A stretch of 64,000 bases of DNA, taken from the NCBI RefSeq assembly GCF_004367585.1, contig NZ_CP038015.1, positions 2,796,001 to 2,860,000 of the forward strand, read 5' to 3'. Shown here piece by piece: positions 1 through 10,318 of this stretch. The notes beneath the pieces were generated by a model, which was not told the origin of the DNA, ran no database searches, and was given only the letters and a program-made list of their open reading frames with translations. The position numbers and the translations under genes were made by a program. This stretch comes from Paenisporosarcina antarctica (lineage in GTDB: Bacteria; Bacillota; Bacilli; Bacillales_A; Planococcaceae). Positions within the stretch are counted from its first letter, which is position 1, and every line of letters begins with the position of its first letter.

Positions 1-565
1 CTTTAAGAATCATCGTTTTCCCCGCTTTTGGCGGTGCTACTATTAATCCACGTTGACCAAAACCTACGGGTGCAACTAGATCCATGATACGTGTCGAAAG
101 TTTACTTGAATCAGTTTCTAGTTTAATATGACGGTCTGGATAAAGCGGAGTTAACGCTGGGAAATGAACTCGATCTTTCGCTGAATCCGGATCCTCCCCG
201 TTCACTAATTCCACCTGTAATAAACCGTAATAGCGCTCATTTTCTTTAGGCGGACGGACTTTACCTGTTACTTTATCTCCGTTACGTAAGTCAAAACGTC
301 GAATTTGGGATGCAGAAATATAGATATCTTCTGAACTTGGAGAATAGTTGATTGGGCGCAAGAAACCAAAGCCTTCAGACTGAATGATCTCTAAGACACC
401 TTCCATGAAGAAAAAGCCTTCTTGTTCGGCTCGTGTTTTTAAAATCGAAAAAATTAGTTCTTTTTTCGTAAGTTTACTGTAGTAAGAGATTTTCAACTCC
501 CGCGCAAGCGCATACAGTTCTTTTAACGTCATACTTTCTAGGTCAGCAATCTTTAAAATTGACAT
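1..565 (-). CDS. rho: Transcription termination factor Rho (3' part missing, runs off window)
   Basis: This is the N-terminal part of the hexameric RNA helicase that terminates untranslated transcripts. About 188 residues are visible. They comprise an N-terminal helical region (MSILKIADLESMTLKEL), then the cold-shock-like RNA-binding domain with GFGFLRP and the YYGLLQVE strand, then the start of the ATPase domain ending in the Walker A run APPKAGKT at the window edge. The ATG at 563-565 is chosen because the homologous Rho N-terminus begins there; the upstream GAGTGG is a weak ribosome site. Gene order rho then glpX (both minus strand, glpX upstream) matches Bacillus subtilis. The identification is certain; the C-terminal half lies outside the window. 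Confidence 0.96.
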   Translation of the reverse strand, partial: MSILKIADLESMTLKELYALARELKISYYSKLTKKELIFSILKTRAEQEGFFFMEGVLEIIQSEGFGFLRPINYSPSSEDIYISASQIRRFDLRNGDKVTGKVRPPKENERYYGLLQVELVNGEDPDSAKDRVHFPALTPLYPDRHIKLETDSSKLSTRIMDLVAPVGFGQRGLIVAPPKAGKTMILK

Positions 566-645
566 GAAATGGCACCACTCTTTTACATATTTTGTTGTGT
601 CTACTCAGGATGGATGGTTTTGCAAGAATTGGTTTTAGTAGAAGA

Positions 646-670
646 TGCCTGACCAAGATGTGGTCAGGCA
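646..670 (-). terminator. Hairpin between glpX and rho
   Basis: Perfect 9-bp stem TGCCTGACC/GGTCAGGCA with a short loop lies just after the glpX stop. The U-tract is poor, so it may only attenuate read-through into rho. Confidence 0.5.
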
Positions 671-683
671 CAAATTATTGAAG

Positions 684-1652
684 TTAGACTTCCATCATAT
701 GATGAGGTTTTTTCTTCAAGCTGTGTCGTCCCTCTATGAAACGGACTGTACCTGATTTAGCACGCATGACTAATGAATGAGACTCTGCATAGGCTCCCTT
801 AAACTGAACACCACGCATTAGCTCACCATCTGTTACACCAGTTGCTGCAAAGATTGCGTCATCACCTTTTACAAGGTCTTCCATTCGAAGTACACGATTT
901 ACGTCTAGCCCCATACGAATACAACGTTGTAATTCTTGTTCGTTTTGAGGAACTAGTCTACCTTGAATTTCGCCACCTAAACACTTTAATCCTACTGCAG
1001 CTATAACGCCTTCAGGAGCGCCGCCAAGTCCGAATAAAATATCTACGCCTGTTTCATCAAATGCTGTGTTGATTGCTCCTGCTACGTCGCCGTCATCAAT
1101 CAATTTAATACGAGCACCTGATCTGCGAATTTCATCAATAAGTTTTTGATGACGTGGACGGTTTATTAGAGTTGCCACAACGTCTTCGATGTCTTTATTT
1201 TTTGCACGAGCAACCGCTAATAAGTTATCCGTTACAGAAGCGTTAATATCGACTTTACCTCTTGATTCAGGACCTACTGCTAATTTTTCCATGTACATAT
1301 CTGGCGCATGAAGTAAGTTGCCTCGGTCTGCAATTGCAAGCACTGCTAATGCATTCCAGCCACCAGATGCGACGATATTTGTTCCTTCTAATGGATCTAC
1401 TGCTATATCAACAGCTGGACCACCCAAGCCTAGTCCTAGTTCTTCACCAATATATAGCATTGGTGCTTCGTCCATTTCGCCTTCGCCAATTACGACAACA
1501 CCTTGCATAGGGATTGAATTAAAAACGTCACGCATAGCTGTAGTTGCTGCATCGTCCGCTTCAATTTTCAAGCCACGGCCCATCCAACGTGCCGAAGCGA
1601 TTGCTGCGGCCTCCGTAACACGTACTAACTCCATTGATAAACTGCGTTCCAT
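684..1652 (-). CDS. glpX: Class II fructose-1,6-bisphosphatase GlpX
   Basis: This gluconeogenic enzyme hydrolyses fructose 1,6-bisphosphate to fructose 6-phosphate in the cytosol. At 322 residues it has the usual GlpX length and aligns from the first residue ([16 protein letters not shown]). The metal and phosphate motifs GEGEMDEAP (about residues 56-64) and DPLEGT (86-91) are intact, as are [11 protein letters not shown] and [16 protein letters not shown] eight bases before the ATG supports the start. It sits between rho and murA as in B. subtilis (ywjI). An extended -10 promoter lies at 1706-1714. It belongs functionally with fbaA and the transaldolase gene nearby. Confidence 0.95.
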   Translation of the reverse strand: MERSLSMELVRVTEAAAIASARWMGRGLKIEADDAATTAMRDVFNSIPMQGVVVIGEGEMDEAPMLYIGEELGLGLGGPAVDIAVDPLEGTNIVASGGWNALAVLAIADRGNLLHAPDMYMEKLAVGPESRGKVDINASVTDNLLAVARAKNKDIEDVVATLINRPRHQKLIDEIRRSGARIKLIDDGDVAGAINTAFDETGVDILFGLGGAPEGVIAAVGLKCLGGEIQGRLVPQNEQELQRCIRMGLDVNRVLRMEDLVKGDDAIFAATGVTDGELMRGVQFKGAYAESHSLVMRAKSGTVRFIEGRHSLKKKPHHMMEV

Positions 1653-1690
1653 TTAAAGTGCCTCCCGTTATACGGTCAATTATTTATGTA

Positions 1691-1734
1691 ATTCTTCCAC
1701 CTGTCATTATATCATAGGAGGCAAGTGGAAGAAT
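1691..1734 (-). terminator. murA terminator hairpin
   Basis: ATTCTTCCAC (1691-1700) pairs with GTGGAAGAAT (1725-1734) around a long loop that carries the glpX -10 element. It lies directly after the murA stop codon. Terminator and next promoter appear interleaved. Confidence 0.5.
1706..1714 (-). promoter_or_regulatory. Probable sigma-A extended -10 promoter for glpX
   Basis: Reading the minus strand, TGATATAAT gives a perfect TATAAT preceded by TG, about 54 bases before the glpX ATG. No good -35 is visible, which fits an extended -10 promoter. Confidence 0.5.
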
Positions 1735-1741
1735 TTTTAAT

Positions 1742-3028
1742 TTAGAATTTTTCTTTAAATATAGGTTTTGCGTCTTCTAAAGTTTCACGACGAATATCTG
1801 CCCCTAGCCCACGCAATTTATCAATTATTGAGCTGTAGCCACGTTCGATATGGTAAATGTCGCGAATTTCCGTCTCGCCTTCAGCAATTAGTCCCGCTAA
1901 AACAAGAGCTGCCCCTGCTCGTAAATCAGATGCATAAACTGAAGCAGATTCTAATTTTGTTGGACCTGAAATAATCGCAGTTCGCCCTTCGACACGAGCA
2001 CTTGCATTCATACGTTTCAACTCATCGATATGTTTGAAGCGTGCTGAATAAATCGTGTCAGTTATAACAGAAGAGCCCGTTGCCTGTGACATCAGAACTG
2101 AGAAGGGTTGTTGTAAATCCGTTGGAAAACCAGGATACACGAGTGTTTTAACATCCACTGCCTGCAAGTTCTCTGATTTCGGAATAAAAATACTTTCTTC
2201 GCCTTCTTCAACTTTGACGCCCATTTCTCTAAGTTTCGCAGTTAATGCTTCGACATGGAATGGGATGACATTATCAATCGTAATGCCGTCACCAGCTACC
2301 GCTGCCATAATCATAAATGTACCTGCTTCAATTCGATCGGGGATAATGGTATGGTTCGTCCCGTGTAATTCCTCAACGCCATCTATACGAATGACGTTAG
2401 TTCCGGCACCTTTAATTCTCGCACCCATGTTGTTTAATAACGTTGCAACATCAATGATTTCTGGTTCTTTTGCTGCATTCTCAATCGTCGTTTGACCCTT
2501 TGCCTTTACAGCTGCAAGCATAATGTTAATTGTTGCGCCAACACTTACTACATCTAAATAAATTTTCGCTCCACGTAGTTCATCAGCACGCAAATAAATA
2601 GCACCATGTTCGTTGGTCACTTTCGCGCCTAGAGCTTCAAAGCCTTTGATATGCTGATCAATTGGACGTGGTCCTAAGAAACAGCCGCCCGGCAAGCCAA
2701 TGACCGCTTTTTTGAAACGGCCAAGCATGGCACCCATTAAATAATACGAGGCACGTAATTTTTTTACGTTGCCATTTGGTAATGGCATGTCTTGCATATT
2801 GGTTGGATCGATATACATGGTCCCAGCATCAAACCTTGCTTCCCCACCCAGTTCTTCAAGCAATTCTTTAAGAGTTCCAACATCCGATATTTCCGGTAAA
2901 CCTTCAATCGTGACAGGAGAGTTTGCTAAAATAGATGCTGGAATTAATGCTACCGCACTGTTTTTTGCACCACTTACTTTAATTGTTCCTTGTAATCTTT
3001 GTTGACCATTAATTTTAAAAACGTCCAT
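1742..3028 (-). CDS. murAB: UDP-N-acetylglucosamine 1-carboxyvinyltransferase (MurA2/MurAB type)
   Basis: This enzyme transfers enolpyruvate from PEP to UDP-GlcNAc, the first committed step of peptidoglycan synthesis. The 428 residues form the two-domain EPT fold. The N-terminus shows [15 protein letters not shown] and the catalytic loop [13 protein letters not shown] contains the PEP- and fosfomycin-reactive Cys. The start at 3026-3028 (MDVFKI) is preferred over the longer open frame because GAAGGTG precedes it and the extension overlaps the transaldolase gene. Its place between tal and glpX matches the second MurA paralogue of Firmicutes (murAB/murZ). Assignment to that paralogue rests on synteny. 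Confidence 0.93.
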   Translation of the reverse strand: MDVFKINGQQRLQGTIKVSGAKNSAVALIPASILANSPVTIEGLPEISDVGTLKELLEELGGEARFDAGTMYIDPTNMQDMPLPNGNVKKLRASYYLMGAMLGRFKKAVIGLPGGCFLGPRPIDQHIKGFEALGAKVTNEHGAIYLRADELRGAKIYLDVVSVGATINIMLAAVKAKGQTTIENAAKEPEIIDVATLLNNMGARIKGAGTNVIRIDGVEELHGTNHTIIPDRIEAGTFMIMAAVAGDGITIDNVIPFHVEALTAKLREMGVKVEEGEESIFIPKSENLQAVDVKTLVYPGFPTDLQQPFSVLMSQATGSSVITDTIYSARFKHIDELKRMNASARVEGRTAIISGPTKLESASVYASDLRAGAALVLAGLIAEGETEIRDIYHIERGYSSIIDKLRGLGADIRRETLEDAKPIFKEKF

Positions 3029-3059
3029 TTTTACACCTTCATTCATTTCAAGAGTTAGC

Positions 3060-3710
3060 TTATTCTGCACTTTTTCGGCTATTCCAATCCGCCAAAAATG
3101 CATCAATTCCTTTGTCCGTTAAAGGATGTTTAAACATTTGTTTCATTACGTTAATCGGCATAGTGCCAATATGTGCACCTTGAAGCGCTGCGTCAGTCAC
3201 ATGTTGTGGATGACGAATTGATGCGGCAATTATTTCTGTATCAATATTGTGTATTTCAAAAATTTGAGCAATTGTACTAACTAAATCCATTCCGTTATGA
3301 CCAATATCATCTAAACGACCAACGAATGGTGAAACATATGTTGCACCAGCACGTGCTGCTAGGAGTGCTTGATTCGCACTGAAAATTAATGTGATATTTG
3401 TTTTAATACCTTCTTTTGAAAACACAGAACATGCTGCTAAACCATCAGGTGTCATCGGTAATTTCACTGTGATATTTGGCGCAATCTCAGCTAGTTCACG
3501 ACCTTCTTTAATCATTCCCTCTACGTCTAATGCAATAACTTCTGCACTCACTGAACCTTCAACAAGAGCAGTGATTTCACGTAAGCGATCATGGAAAGAA
3601 ATGTTTTCTTTTGCTACAAGGGATGGATTAGTGGTTACACCAGATACAATGCCCCATGCATGTGCTTCTTTTATTTCTTCAAAGTTTGCTGTATCGATAA
3701 AAAATTTCAT
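3060..3710 (-). CDS. tal: Transaldolase, small TalC/FSA-like type
   Basis: This 216-residue TIM-barrel protein belongs to the short transaldolase / fructose-6-phosphate aldolase group (B. subtilis YwjH). The N-terminus [28 protein letters not shown] and the Schiff-base lysine segment VKLPMT are visible, as are YVSPFVGR and [10 protein letters not shown]. It acts in the non-oxidative pentose phosphate pathway. AGGA precedes the ATG. It lies 31 bases upstream of murAB and downstream of fbaA on the same strand. Sequence alone does not separate transaldolase from F6P aldolase activity. Confidence 0.92.
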   Translation of the reverse strand: MKFFIDTANFEEIKEAHAWGIVSGVTTNPSLVAKENISFHDRLREITALVEGSVSAEVIALDVEGMIKEGRELAEIAPNITVKLPMTPDGLAACSVFSKEGIKTNITLIFSANQALLAARAGATYVSPFVGRLDDIGHNGMDLVSTIAQIFEIHNIDTEIIAASIRHPQHVTDAALQGAHIGTMPINVMKQMFKHPLTDKGIDAFLADWNSRKSAE

Positions 3711-3730
3711 TTTTACTTTCCTCCATATGG

Positions 3731-3774
3731 AAAAAGAGGAGAAGGGCGCATTATTCTAAAATGGACTCTTCTCC
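3731..3774 (-). terminator. fbaA terminator
   Basis: On the minus strand GGAGAAG pairs with CTTCTCC and is followed by a CTCTTTTT tract, just downstream of the fbaA stop codon. Confidence 0.55.
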
Positions 3775-3800
3775 AAACATTTTCGTGTTTTATTTTGAAA

Positions 3801-4658
3801 TTACGCTTTTCCAGAACTTCCGAAATCACGCATTTTCCCTTGTACAGTATTTTTAATTGCATTACGAGCAGGAATTAAGTATTTACGTGGATCATAGACA
3901 TCCGGATCACTATTTAGTAAATCACGAATCGCTTTCGTCGCCACAATTTGATTTTCTGTATTCACATTAATTTTCGATGTTCCTAAAGAAATTGAACGTT
4001 GAATATCCTTTACTGGAATTCCAGTTCCACCATGCAATACAAGTGGCAAATCAGATAATTTCGAGATTTCTTCCATTTCAGCAAAGCCTATATTTGGTTC
4101 ACCTTTGTAAGGACCATGAACCGATCCTAATGCAGGTGCTAAACAGTCAATATCTGTACGAGAAACTAGTTCAGCACAATCTTGTGGATTTGCATAAATA
4201 ACGCCATCTGCAATAATGTCATCTTCTTGACCACCAACTGTTCCAAGTTCAGCTTCAACAGACACACCATGTGAATGTGCATATTCTACAACTTGAGAAG
4301 TGATTTCAATATTTTCTTCTAATGGGTGATGTGAAGCATCAATCATTACGGATGTGAAGCCAGCATCAATTGCTTCTTTACATTTGTCGAAACTTGAACC
4401 ATGATCTAAGTGAATAGCCACTGGCACAGTTATTTTGTAGTCGATCATTAAACCTTTTACCATATGAACAACGGTAATGAAACCGCCCATATATCTAGCT
4501 GCTCCTTCAGAAACTCCTAATATTACTGGAGACTTTTCTTCTTCAGCTGCTTGTAAAATAGCTTGTGTGAACTCTAAGTTATTTATGTTAAATTGTCCGA
4601 TTGCATAGCCTTCTTTTTTTCCTTTAATCATCATTTCTTTCATTGATACTAAGCCCAT
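3801..4658 (-). CDS. fbaA: Class II fructose-bisphosphate aldolase
   Basis: This zinc-dependent aldolase cleaves fructose 1,6-bisphosphate into dihydroxyacetone phosphate and glyceraldehyde 3-phosphate. The 285 residues show metal-ligand motifs [38 protein letters not shown] and VLHGGTGIP. The ATG at 4656-4658 (MGLVSMKEM) is chosen because GGAGGG lies nine bases before it. A longer frame from a TTG at 4673 would start inside that ribosome-binding site. Spo0F is upstream and tal downstream, as in B. subtilis. Confidence 0.96.
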   Translation of the reverse strand: MGLVSMKEMMIKGKKEGYAIGQFNINNLEFTQAILQAAEEEKSPVILGVSEGAARYMGGFITVVHMVKGLMIDYKITVPVAIHLDHGSSFDKCKEAIDAGFTSVMIDASHHPLEENIEITSQVVEYAHSHGVSVEAELGTVGGQEDDIIADGVIYANPQDCAELVSRTDIDCLAPALGSVHGPYKGEPNIGFAEMEEISKLSDLPLVLHGGTGIPVKDIQRSISLGTSKINVNTENQIVATKAIRDLLNSDPDVYDPRKYLIPARNAIKNTVQGKMRDFGSSGKA

Positions 4659-4776
4659 TAAGAAGCCCTCCAATTTATCGTCTACTAGTTGGTTTTAAAT
4701 GTCACGCTTACTTTCTTTTTAATAGCTTCAGTCGTCGAGCTTAAAAGGCGCTTTGCGCATTTCTCTTAAATCATAC

Positions 4777-4805
4777 CAAAAACAGGCAGCGTTTGCCACT
4801 GCCTG
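4777..4805 (-). terminator. spo0F terminator
   Basis: CAGGCAG (4783-4789) pairs with CTGCCTG (4799-4805); on the minus strand the stem is followed by TTTTTG. It begins seven bases after the spo0F stop. Confidence 0.75.
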
Positions 4806-4811
4806 CGTGTT

Positions 4812-5171
4812 TCAATCTCTTAACATTTCATTTACAGCATCACGTAATTCATAAATGTCAAATGGCTTTGTGAAATAGTGAGAAGCACCCAAATCCATTG
4901 CCTCTTTTATTAAATCCAGTTCCCCGTATGCTGTCATCATCAATACTGGCACGTCTGGAGTGCGCGTTTTTATTCTTTTTAAAATTTCTATTCCATCCAT
5001 CCCAGGAATCTTCATATCTAAGAGAACACCATCCGGCTTAACTCTCTCAGCAATATCTAGTGCTTCAATTCCATTTGCAGCAAGAAATGTAGTGTATCCT
5101 TCTCGTTTAAAGACTTCGTTTAAAAGCAATCGAATTCCTTGTTGATCGTCCACAATCAGCAACTGTTTCAT
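4812..5171 (-). CDS. spo0F: Sporulation phosphorelay response regulator Spo0F
   Basis: This single-domain receiver (119 residues) takes phosphate from sporulation kinases and passes it to Spo0B on the way to Spo0A. The acidic pocket D8-D9, phospho-acceptor D52 within [11 protein letters not shown], switch T80 and K102 are all present. There is no output domain, which is typical of Spo0F. AAGGGGTAAG precedes the ATG. A sigma-H promoter lies upstream at 5212-5238. Close identity to B. subtilis Spo0F in the alpha1 and alpha4 regions ([16 protein letters not shown]) and its site between pyrG and fbaA make this secure. Confidence 0.95.
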
Positions 5172-5211
5172 GAAAACTTACCCCTTTTTTACTAATAGTA
5201 TTACTGTACTC

Positions 5212-5238
5212 ATTCTACAATGTTTTCCATATTCCTGC
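5212..5238 (-). promoter_or_regulatory. Sigma-H promoter of spo0F
   Basis: On the minus strand GCAGGAATA, an 11-base spacer and GTAGAAT match the sigma-H consensus RNAGGAWWW-N11/12-RNNGAAT without mismatch. It lies about 41 bases before the spo0F ATG. B. subtilis spo0F also has a sigma-H promoter. Confidence 0.8.
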
Positions 5239-5380
5239 ATAAAATAATTATTTTTAATACTTCTTTTATTTTTTAATGAGGATTAGAACATAGATTCTAC
5301 AATATAGTCTATATTTCTTGATTTTTTAACGTGAAACGATGCTTTCTTTTCTAATCGAAAACCTGAGAAGTACAAAAATC

Positions 5381-5550
5381 GGTTGTACAATATATGACGT
5401 TGGTTAAATAAAATCCCCTTCTCCATAAAACAGGAGAAAGGAATGGAATTTCACTAATGTCATTTTTTTATAAATATCTCTATGAAACTAAAAAAAGCCT
5501 GATACACGCTGAATCTAAAATTCTTCACCAACTTCATTTGACAAAGAACC
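5381..5550. mobile_element. MITE-like element, copy 1 (170 bp)
   Basis: The left end GGTTGTACAATATATGACG and the right end, read inverted as GGTTCTTTGTCAAATGAAG, both lead into TTGGT and form imperfect 24-bp terminal inverted repeats. The element is flanked by AAAAATC (5374-5380 and 5552-5558), consistent with an 8-bp target duplication carrying one mismatch. It contains no coding capacity. The end sequence GGTTCTTTGTCAA resembles ISL3-family ends (inference). It sits against the pyrG terminator. Related copies are at 25104, 46745 and 61621. Confidence 0.7.
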
Positions 5551-5551
5551 G

Positions 5552-5594
5552 AAAAATCTCGCTCCTTTATAAATTACAAAGGAGCGAGATTTTT
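5552..5594 (-). terminator. pyrG intrinsic terminator
   Basis: A perfect 17-bp inverted repeat, AAAAATCTCGCTCCTTT with its complement AAAGGAGCGAGATTTTT, is A-rich before and T-rich after the stem. It ends five bases past the pyrG stop. Confidence 0.9.
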
Positions 5595-5598
5595 TATA

Positions 5599-7206
<1,608 letters not shown>

Positions 7207-7284
7207 CTAAAGATAAATTTGAAACTATGTGTTTTTATAGGGATTCTTTTTCTAGCTAATATGCCCAGTTTCGGGCTTTTCAAA

Positions 7285-7360
7285 TAAAAAAGCGCTCCTC
7301 CTGCAGTGTTTGCAGGGGAGCGCATTATATATGCGTTTAATCTCCCTTTTTAGGGAGCCC
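7285..7360 (-). promoter_or_regulatory. pyrG leader: GGGC start and attenuator hairpin (CTP-sensitive)
   Basis: The predicted transcript starts GGGCTCCC at 7360. Further down is a stem GCGCTCCCCTGCA/TGCAGGAGGAGCGC (7292-7323) followed by TTTTTT. B. subtilis pyrG starts with the same GGGCTCCC: when CTP is low, polymerase stutters and adds extra G residues that pair with the C/U-rich side of the terminator and prevent termination. All required parts are visible here. The mechanism in this organism is inferred. Confidence 0.8.
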
Positions 7361-7367
7361 AAGTAAA

Positions 7368-7396
7368 AGAGTAATCGGAATGACTAAATAAGTCAA
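7368..7396 (-). promoter_or_regulatory. Sigma-A promoter of pyrG
   Basis: On the minus strand TTGACT (7391-7396), a 17-base spacer and TACTCT (7368-7373) are followed seven bases later by the GGGC start. The -35 lies immediately after the rpoE stop codon. Confidence 0.75.
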
Positions 7397-7402
7397 GACC
7401 TA

Positions 7403-7939
7403 TTAATTTTCGTCCTCTTCGTCTTCTTCGTCATCCTCGTCTTCGTCTTCGATTTCAAAATCGTCGTCCGTATTGAGAATATCTTTTGCATCATCCACAT
7501 CTTCATCATCTTCATCGTCATCTAAATCAAAGTCTTCCTCTTCGCCATCTTCAACGAATTCATCGAAGTCTTCTTCAAACGCGATTTCATTATCATCTGA
7601 ATCATCGAAATCATCGTCATCTTTAGATGCTTTTGTTTTCTTCTTGCGGACTTTAACAGTCGGTGCTGTTTCTTCTTCAATTTGTTCCACTGGGTACCAC
7701 TCGCGTAAGCCCCAACGGTTTTCCGAAATTGCAAGGAAGCGCCCGTCAATGTTCATATCTGTATAATACTGAAGTTTACGCTCTTTCATCTTCACTTCAG
7801 TAAATTTGTTTAGTTTTTTAATTTCATCTAGCAATTCTTGTAATGTTAAAGATTCATGTTTTTCTTCTAATATTGCATGTCCTAAATCGATAAACGATTC
7901 TTCACATAGTTGTTCTTTTGTCATTTCACGAAATTTCAA
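7403..7939 (-). CDS. rpoE: RNA polymerase delta subunit
   Basis: Delta promotes polymerase recycling and transcript release in Firmicutes. The N-terminal folded domain (about residues 1-90, with LTLQELLDEI, YYTDMNIDGRFL and WGLREWYP) is followed by a basic KVRKKKTKASK linker and a long, almost purely Asp/Glu disordered tail. The TTG at 7937-7939 is preferred: AAGGA lies nine bases before it and the protein then has the family length (178 residues). A longer frame reaching an ATG at 7996 adds residues not seen in the family. It is followed by pyrG. Confidence 0.92.
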   Translation of the reverse strand: MKFREMTKEQLCEESFIDLGHAILEEKHESLTLQELLDEIKKLNKFTEVKMKERKLQYYTDMNIDGRFLAISENRWGLREWYPVEQIEEETAPTVKVRKKKTKASKDDDDFDDSDDNEIAFEEDFDEFVEDGEEEDFDLDDDEDDEDVDDAKDILNTDDDFEIEDEDEDDEEDEEDEN

Positions 7940-8005
7940 ATCGTGCACGTCCTTTCTACATACGTTGGCATAGTACCCATTATATACAAACCTCATTCAA
8001 TTATG

Positions 8006-8179
8006 CTACCTTGATTTATTGTTTTTTCCTTCACTTAGCTTAAGTAGGGCAAAATAAAACAAGTAAATTGATAGTAATATTAATGGAATAGATCCCAATT
8101 GTTTATTATACAAGAAAAATGTTGCGATCAGGCATGTCAAAATCACGATAATATGTATAACATTTTTCATGCGTGACAT
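8006..8179 (-). CDS. Small membrane protein, unknown function
   Basis: I do not recognise this family. The conserved part would be about 54-58 residues: a short basic N-terminus (MSRMKN), two hydrophobic segments (IHIIVILTCLIATFFLY and SIPLILLSIYLFYFALL) and a basic tail. The frame stays open upstream to 8272, but a TATAAT (8204-8209, minus strand) and GGGGAGG (8183-8189) argue for a start at 8179 or 8170. It lies upstream of rpoE and divergent from the membrane protein at 8337. Confidence 0.5.
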   Translation of the reverse strand: MSRMKNVIHIIVILTCLIATFFLYNKQLGSIPLILLSIYLFYFALLKLSEGKNNKSR

Positions 8180-8336
8180 CAGCCTCCCCATTTCTCTTGT
8201 TCTATTATACCTAAATATGTGAAGAAGGTCGTCAATATCAATCATGATTCGGAATTTTTTTTTACTTAGCATTTCTCTAATTGGTAATGTATGTAATAAT
8301 TAAAGAAAATGCTCCCTCTAGAAAAGGATAAAATTG

Positions 8337-9875
8337 ATGACAAAAAAATTAAAACTATTTACTCTCGCGTTCTTTATTGTATTAATTGGTTTCCAATATT
8401 GGGTTACTCTCAATGAACAAAAAATACCACCTTCACCGGAGTGGAGTCGTTCAATTCAAACAGATGGACGTTTAGATGACTATGTAGATTTTCAAAGTTT
8501 ACCTACTGAGAATGGTTATGCCATTAGTTTGAAAACGTTTGACCAACTACATAATTTAGATTGCACGAAAACTTTTGATTGTGTACGTAATTGGTCATTC
8601 GGAGATTTGAATACACGTAAATCAATTTGGAGTGACGGGGATACGACGTATTTTATTGATGGAGACTCTCTCATTCGTTCGAGCACTTCTTCGTCCGATA
8701 ATAATGTGATTATTGCTAAAAATGTAGAAAATTTCGCTAAATCCGATGACACCTTAGTCTATTGGCAAACCAATCAAAAATTAATAGTTGAGCAAGATGG
8801 CAAGGAGGATATCACCCTTACCGTTGAACAGCCTGTATATGCAACACATATTGTGAATGATCATATTTATGTAATTTCGTATGATGTGTCGACCTATCTA
8901 TATACTGTGTACGAAGTAACAAATGATTTACAGCAACTTTTCCAATTTACTATTAATCCGAGTGAAATTATTCATTCATTTAATTTGGTTTCACTGCAAG
9001 ATGAGCGAGTCGGTATGTTAATAGAGTCTGAAATCATTTCCGGGGGCAATCGTAAAAAATCAGTTCGTACTGGATTTTTTAACTCGGTTTCTCCAGACCC
9101 CCCCTCCTTTTCCACTCTCGCTTTTATTGATAAGGAAACAGGCAGTGAGTTAAGTGATATTCGCTTTCCTAGTGTCTTTACTGGAATATCAGGGACATAT
9201 ATAACATTTTCAGCATCGATGTTCGATTCAACAGGAACAAAAGTGAATCAAGTTTTCGTTGGAGACTATGATGAAACGACGATAGAAGCTTCAGCTGTTA
9301 CGAAAACAGGAAATTATTTCATACGTCCACATATGATTAACGATAATACAGTGGCTTATTTTAAAACAAATGGTAAGCAACAAGAGCTAATGTTTTCTTC
9401 TTCAGCTAGTGAATACCGTGTGTTAAGTGCAAAAGGGCTAAATGGCGACGCCAAAGAAGCACTTTACACATTCATCACATTGTTATTTAATGGACTTTTG
9501 CTAGTCTTACTGTCGTTTACATGGATAATTCCAGCGTTTTTCGTTAGTTATGGTTCACTTGCATTAATGAGGAAATGGTATCAAAAAAATGTATTTATCA
9601 AAACCTACTTTATCCAGGTGGGTGCTTTATTACTTTTACAACTATGGTTATTTTCGAAGATTTTCAACTCGGAATCAATGGTCTCCAGAGCTCCTTATTT
9701 AACAGAAGTATGGCATGTTTGGATGGTGGTTTTTGTTTCAGCGTTTGGATGTATCTTGCCTGTTGTTTTATCACGCACAAAAATTACTGAAGACAATAGC
9801 CATTTAATGATTTTATATGCAACAGCTTTGAATTTAATGATTTTGTTCTTCTTACTCGGTCCGTATTTTATATAG
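8337..9875 (+). CDS. Large membrane protein with extracytoplasmic beta-rich domain, unknown function
   Basis: I do not recognise the family. The 512 residues begin with a signal-anchor segment (LKLFTLAFFIVLIGFQYWV), then about 350 polar residues with no Cys-rich or enzymatic motif but many regularly spaced strands (YFIDGD, VIIAKNV, YVISYDV), reminiscent of a beta-propeller-like domain. Four hydrophobic helices follow in the last 130 residues. The ATG at 8337 with AAAGGAT is used; a TTG directly before it is also possible. It is a single gene, closed by a strong terminator at 9967. A sensory or cell-envelope role is conceivable but unproven. Confidence 0.7.
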   Translation: MTKKLKLFTLAFFIVLIGFQYWVTLNEQKIPPSPEWSRSIQTDGRLDDYVDFQSLPTENGYAISLKTFDQLHNLDCTKTFDCVRNWSFGDLNTRKSIWSDGDTTYFIDGDSLIRSSTSSSDNNVIIAKNVENFAKSDDTLVYWQTNQKLIVEQDGKEDITLTVEQPVYATHIVNDHIYVISYDVSTYLYTVYEVTNDLQQLFQFTINPSEIIHSFNLVSLQDERVGMLIESEIISGGNRKKSVRTGFFNSVSPDPPSFSTLAFIDKETGSELSDIRFPSVFTGISGTYITFSASMFDSTGTKVNQVFVGDYDETTIEASAVTKTGNYFIRPHMINDNTVAYFKTNGKQQELMFSSSASEYRVLSAKGLNGDAKEALYTFITLLFNGLLLVLLSFTWIIPAFFVSYGSLALMRKWYQKNVFIKTYFIQVGALLLLQLWLFSKIFNSESMVSRAPYLTEVWHVWMVVFVSAFGCILPVVLSRTKITEDNSHLMILYATALNLMILFFLLGPYFI

Positions 9876-9966
9876 CTACTATGTTTACTGGAACACTTTT
9901 AGCATCAGCAGGGTTTTCGGCTCGCTATAGACGCCACAACCGCTGCATCATAACCTATGGAATAAG

Positions 9967-10004
9967 AAAGTAGCGATGTGACTCCGTCACATCGCTACTT
10001 TTCT
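9967..10004 (+). terminator. Intrinsic terminator after the 8337 gene
   Basis: Perfect 15-bp stem AAAGTAGCGATGTGA / TCACATCGCTACTTT with loop CTCCG and a following TTCTTT tract. Its core resembles the terminators at 25411 and 42461. Confidence 0.85.
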
Positions 10005-10149
10005 TTCTGACAGGCAATCATACAGCGGGTGTGCATCCCTCGCTCACCTGCACAGGTCTTTGGCTTTAGTTTACGAGGAAATAGACACTGATTTTATGGA
10101 AATAGGCAGCTGAAGATACATTTCAGCTGCTATTTCCTTGTTATAAGGG

Positions 10150-10260
10150 ATGGCTCTAGTGGCGAACGATGGCTCAGTTGTAATTATGGGCTGTCACGTT
10201 GTAATTTTGGACGGTGACGTTGTAAAAATTGCCTCCCACGTTGAAATAGTAAAATTATGG
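10150..10260 (+). repeat. 21-bp-period array A1
   Basis: The core GTTGTAA (last copy GTTGAAA) recurs at 10177, 10198, 10219 and 10240, exactly 21 bases apart. A leader, GGCGAACGATGGCTCAG, is shared with the array at 37438. In one frame it reads as heptads such as HVVILDG-DVVKIAS-HVEIVKL. It lies between the converging 8337 and icmF genes; the rest of 9876-10716 holds terminators and no gene. Confidence 0.85.
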
Positions 10261-10290
10261 ATATATATATATATCCATATCGTTTTCCAC

Positions 10291-10318
10291 CAAAAAAGCT
10301 GTCGGAGGCATCCGACAG
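10291..10318 (-). terminator. Orphan terminator-like hairpin
   Basis: CTGTCGGA/TCCGACAG with loop GGCA is followed, on the minus strand, by CTTTTTTGG. No gene ends here; the icmF terminator is 370 bases upstream. It may be a relic of a lost gene. Confidence 0.55.

Noticed and set aside
4659-4673. TTG start for fbaA
   Set aside because: This start would lie within the ribosome-binding site GGAGGG of the ATG at 4658.
7292-7323. Simple rpoE terminator
   Set aside because: It lies downstream of a pyrG promoter starting GGGC, so it is better explained as the pyrG attenuator.
7473-7766. Ser-rich plus-strand frame opposite rpoE
   Set aside because: Mirror of the Asp/Glu codons of the delta tail.
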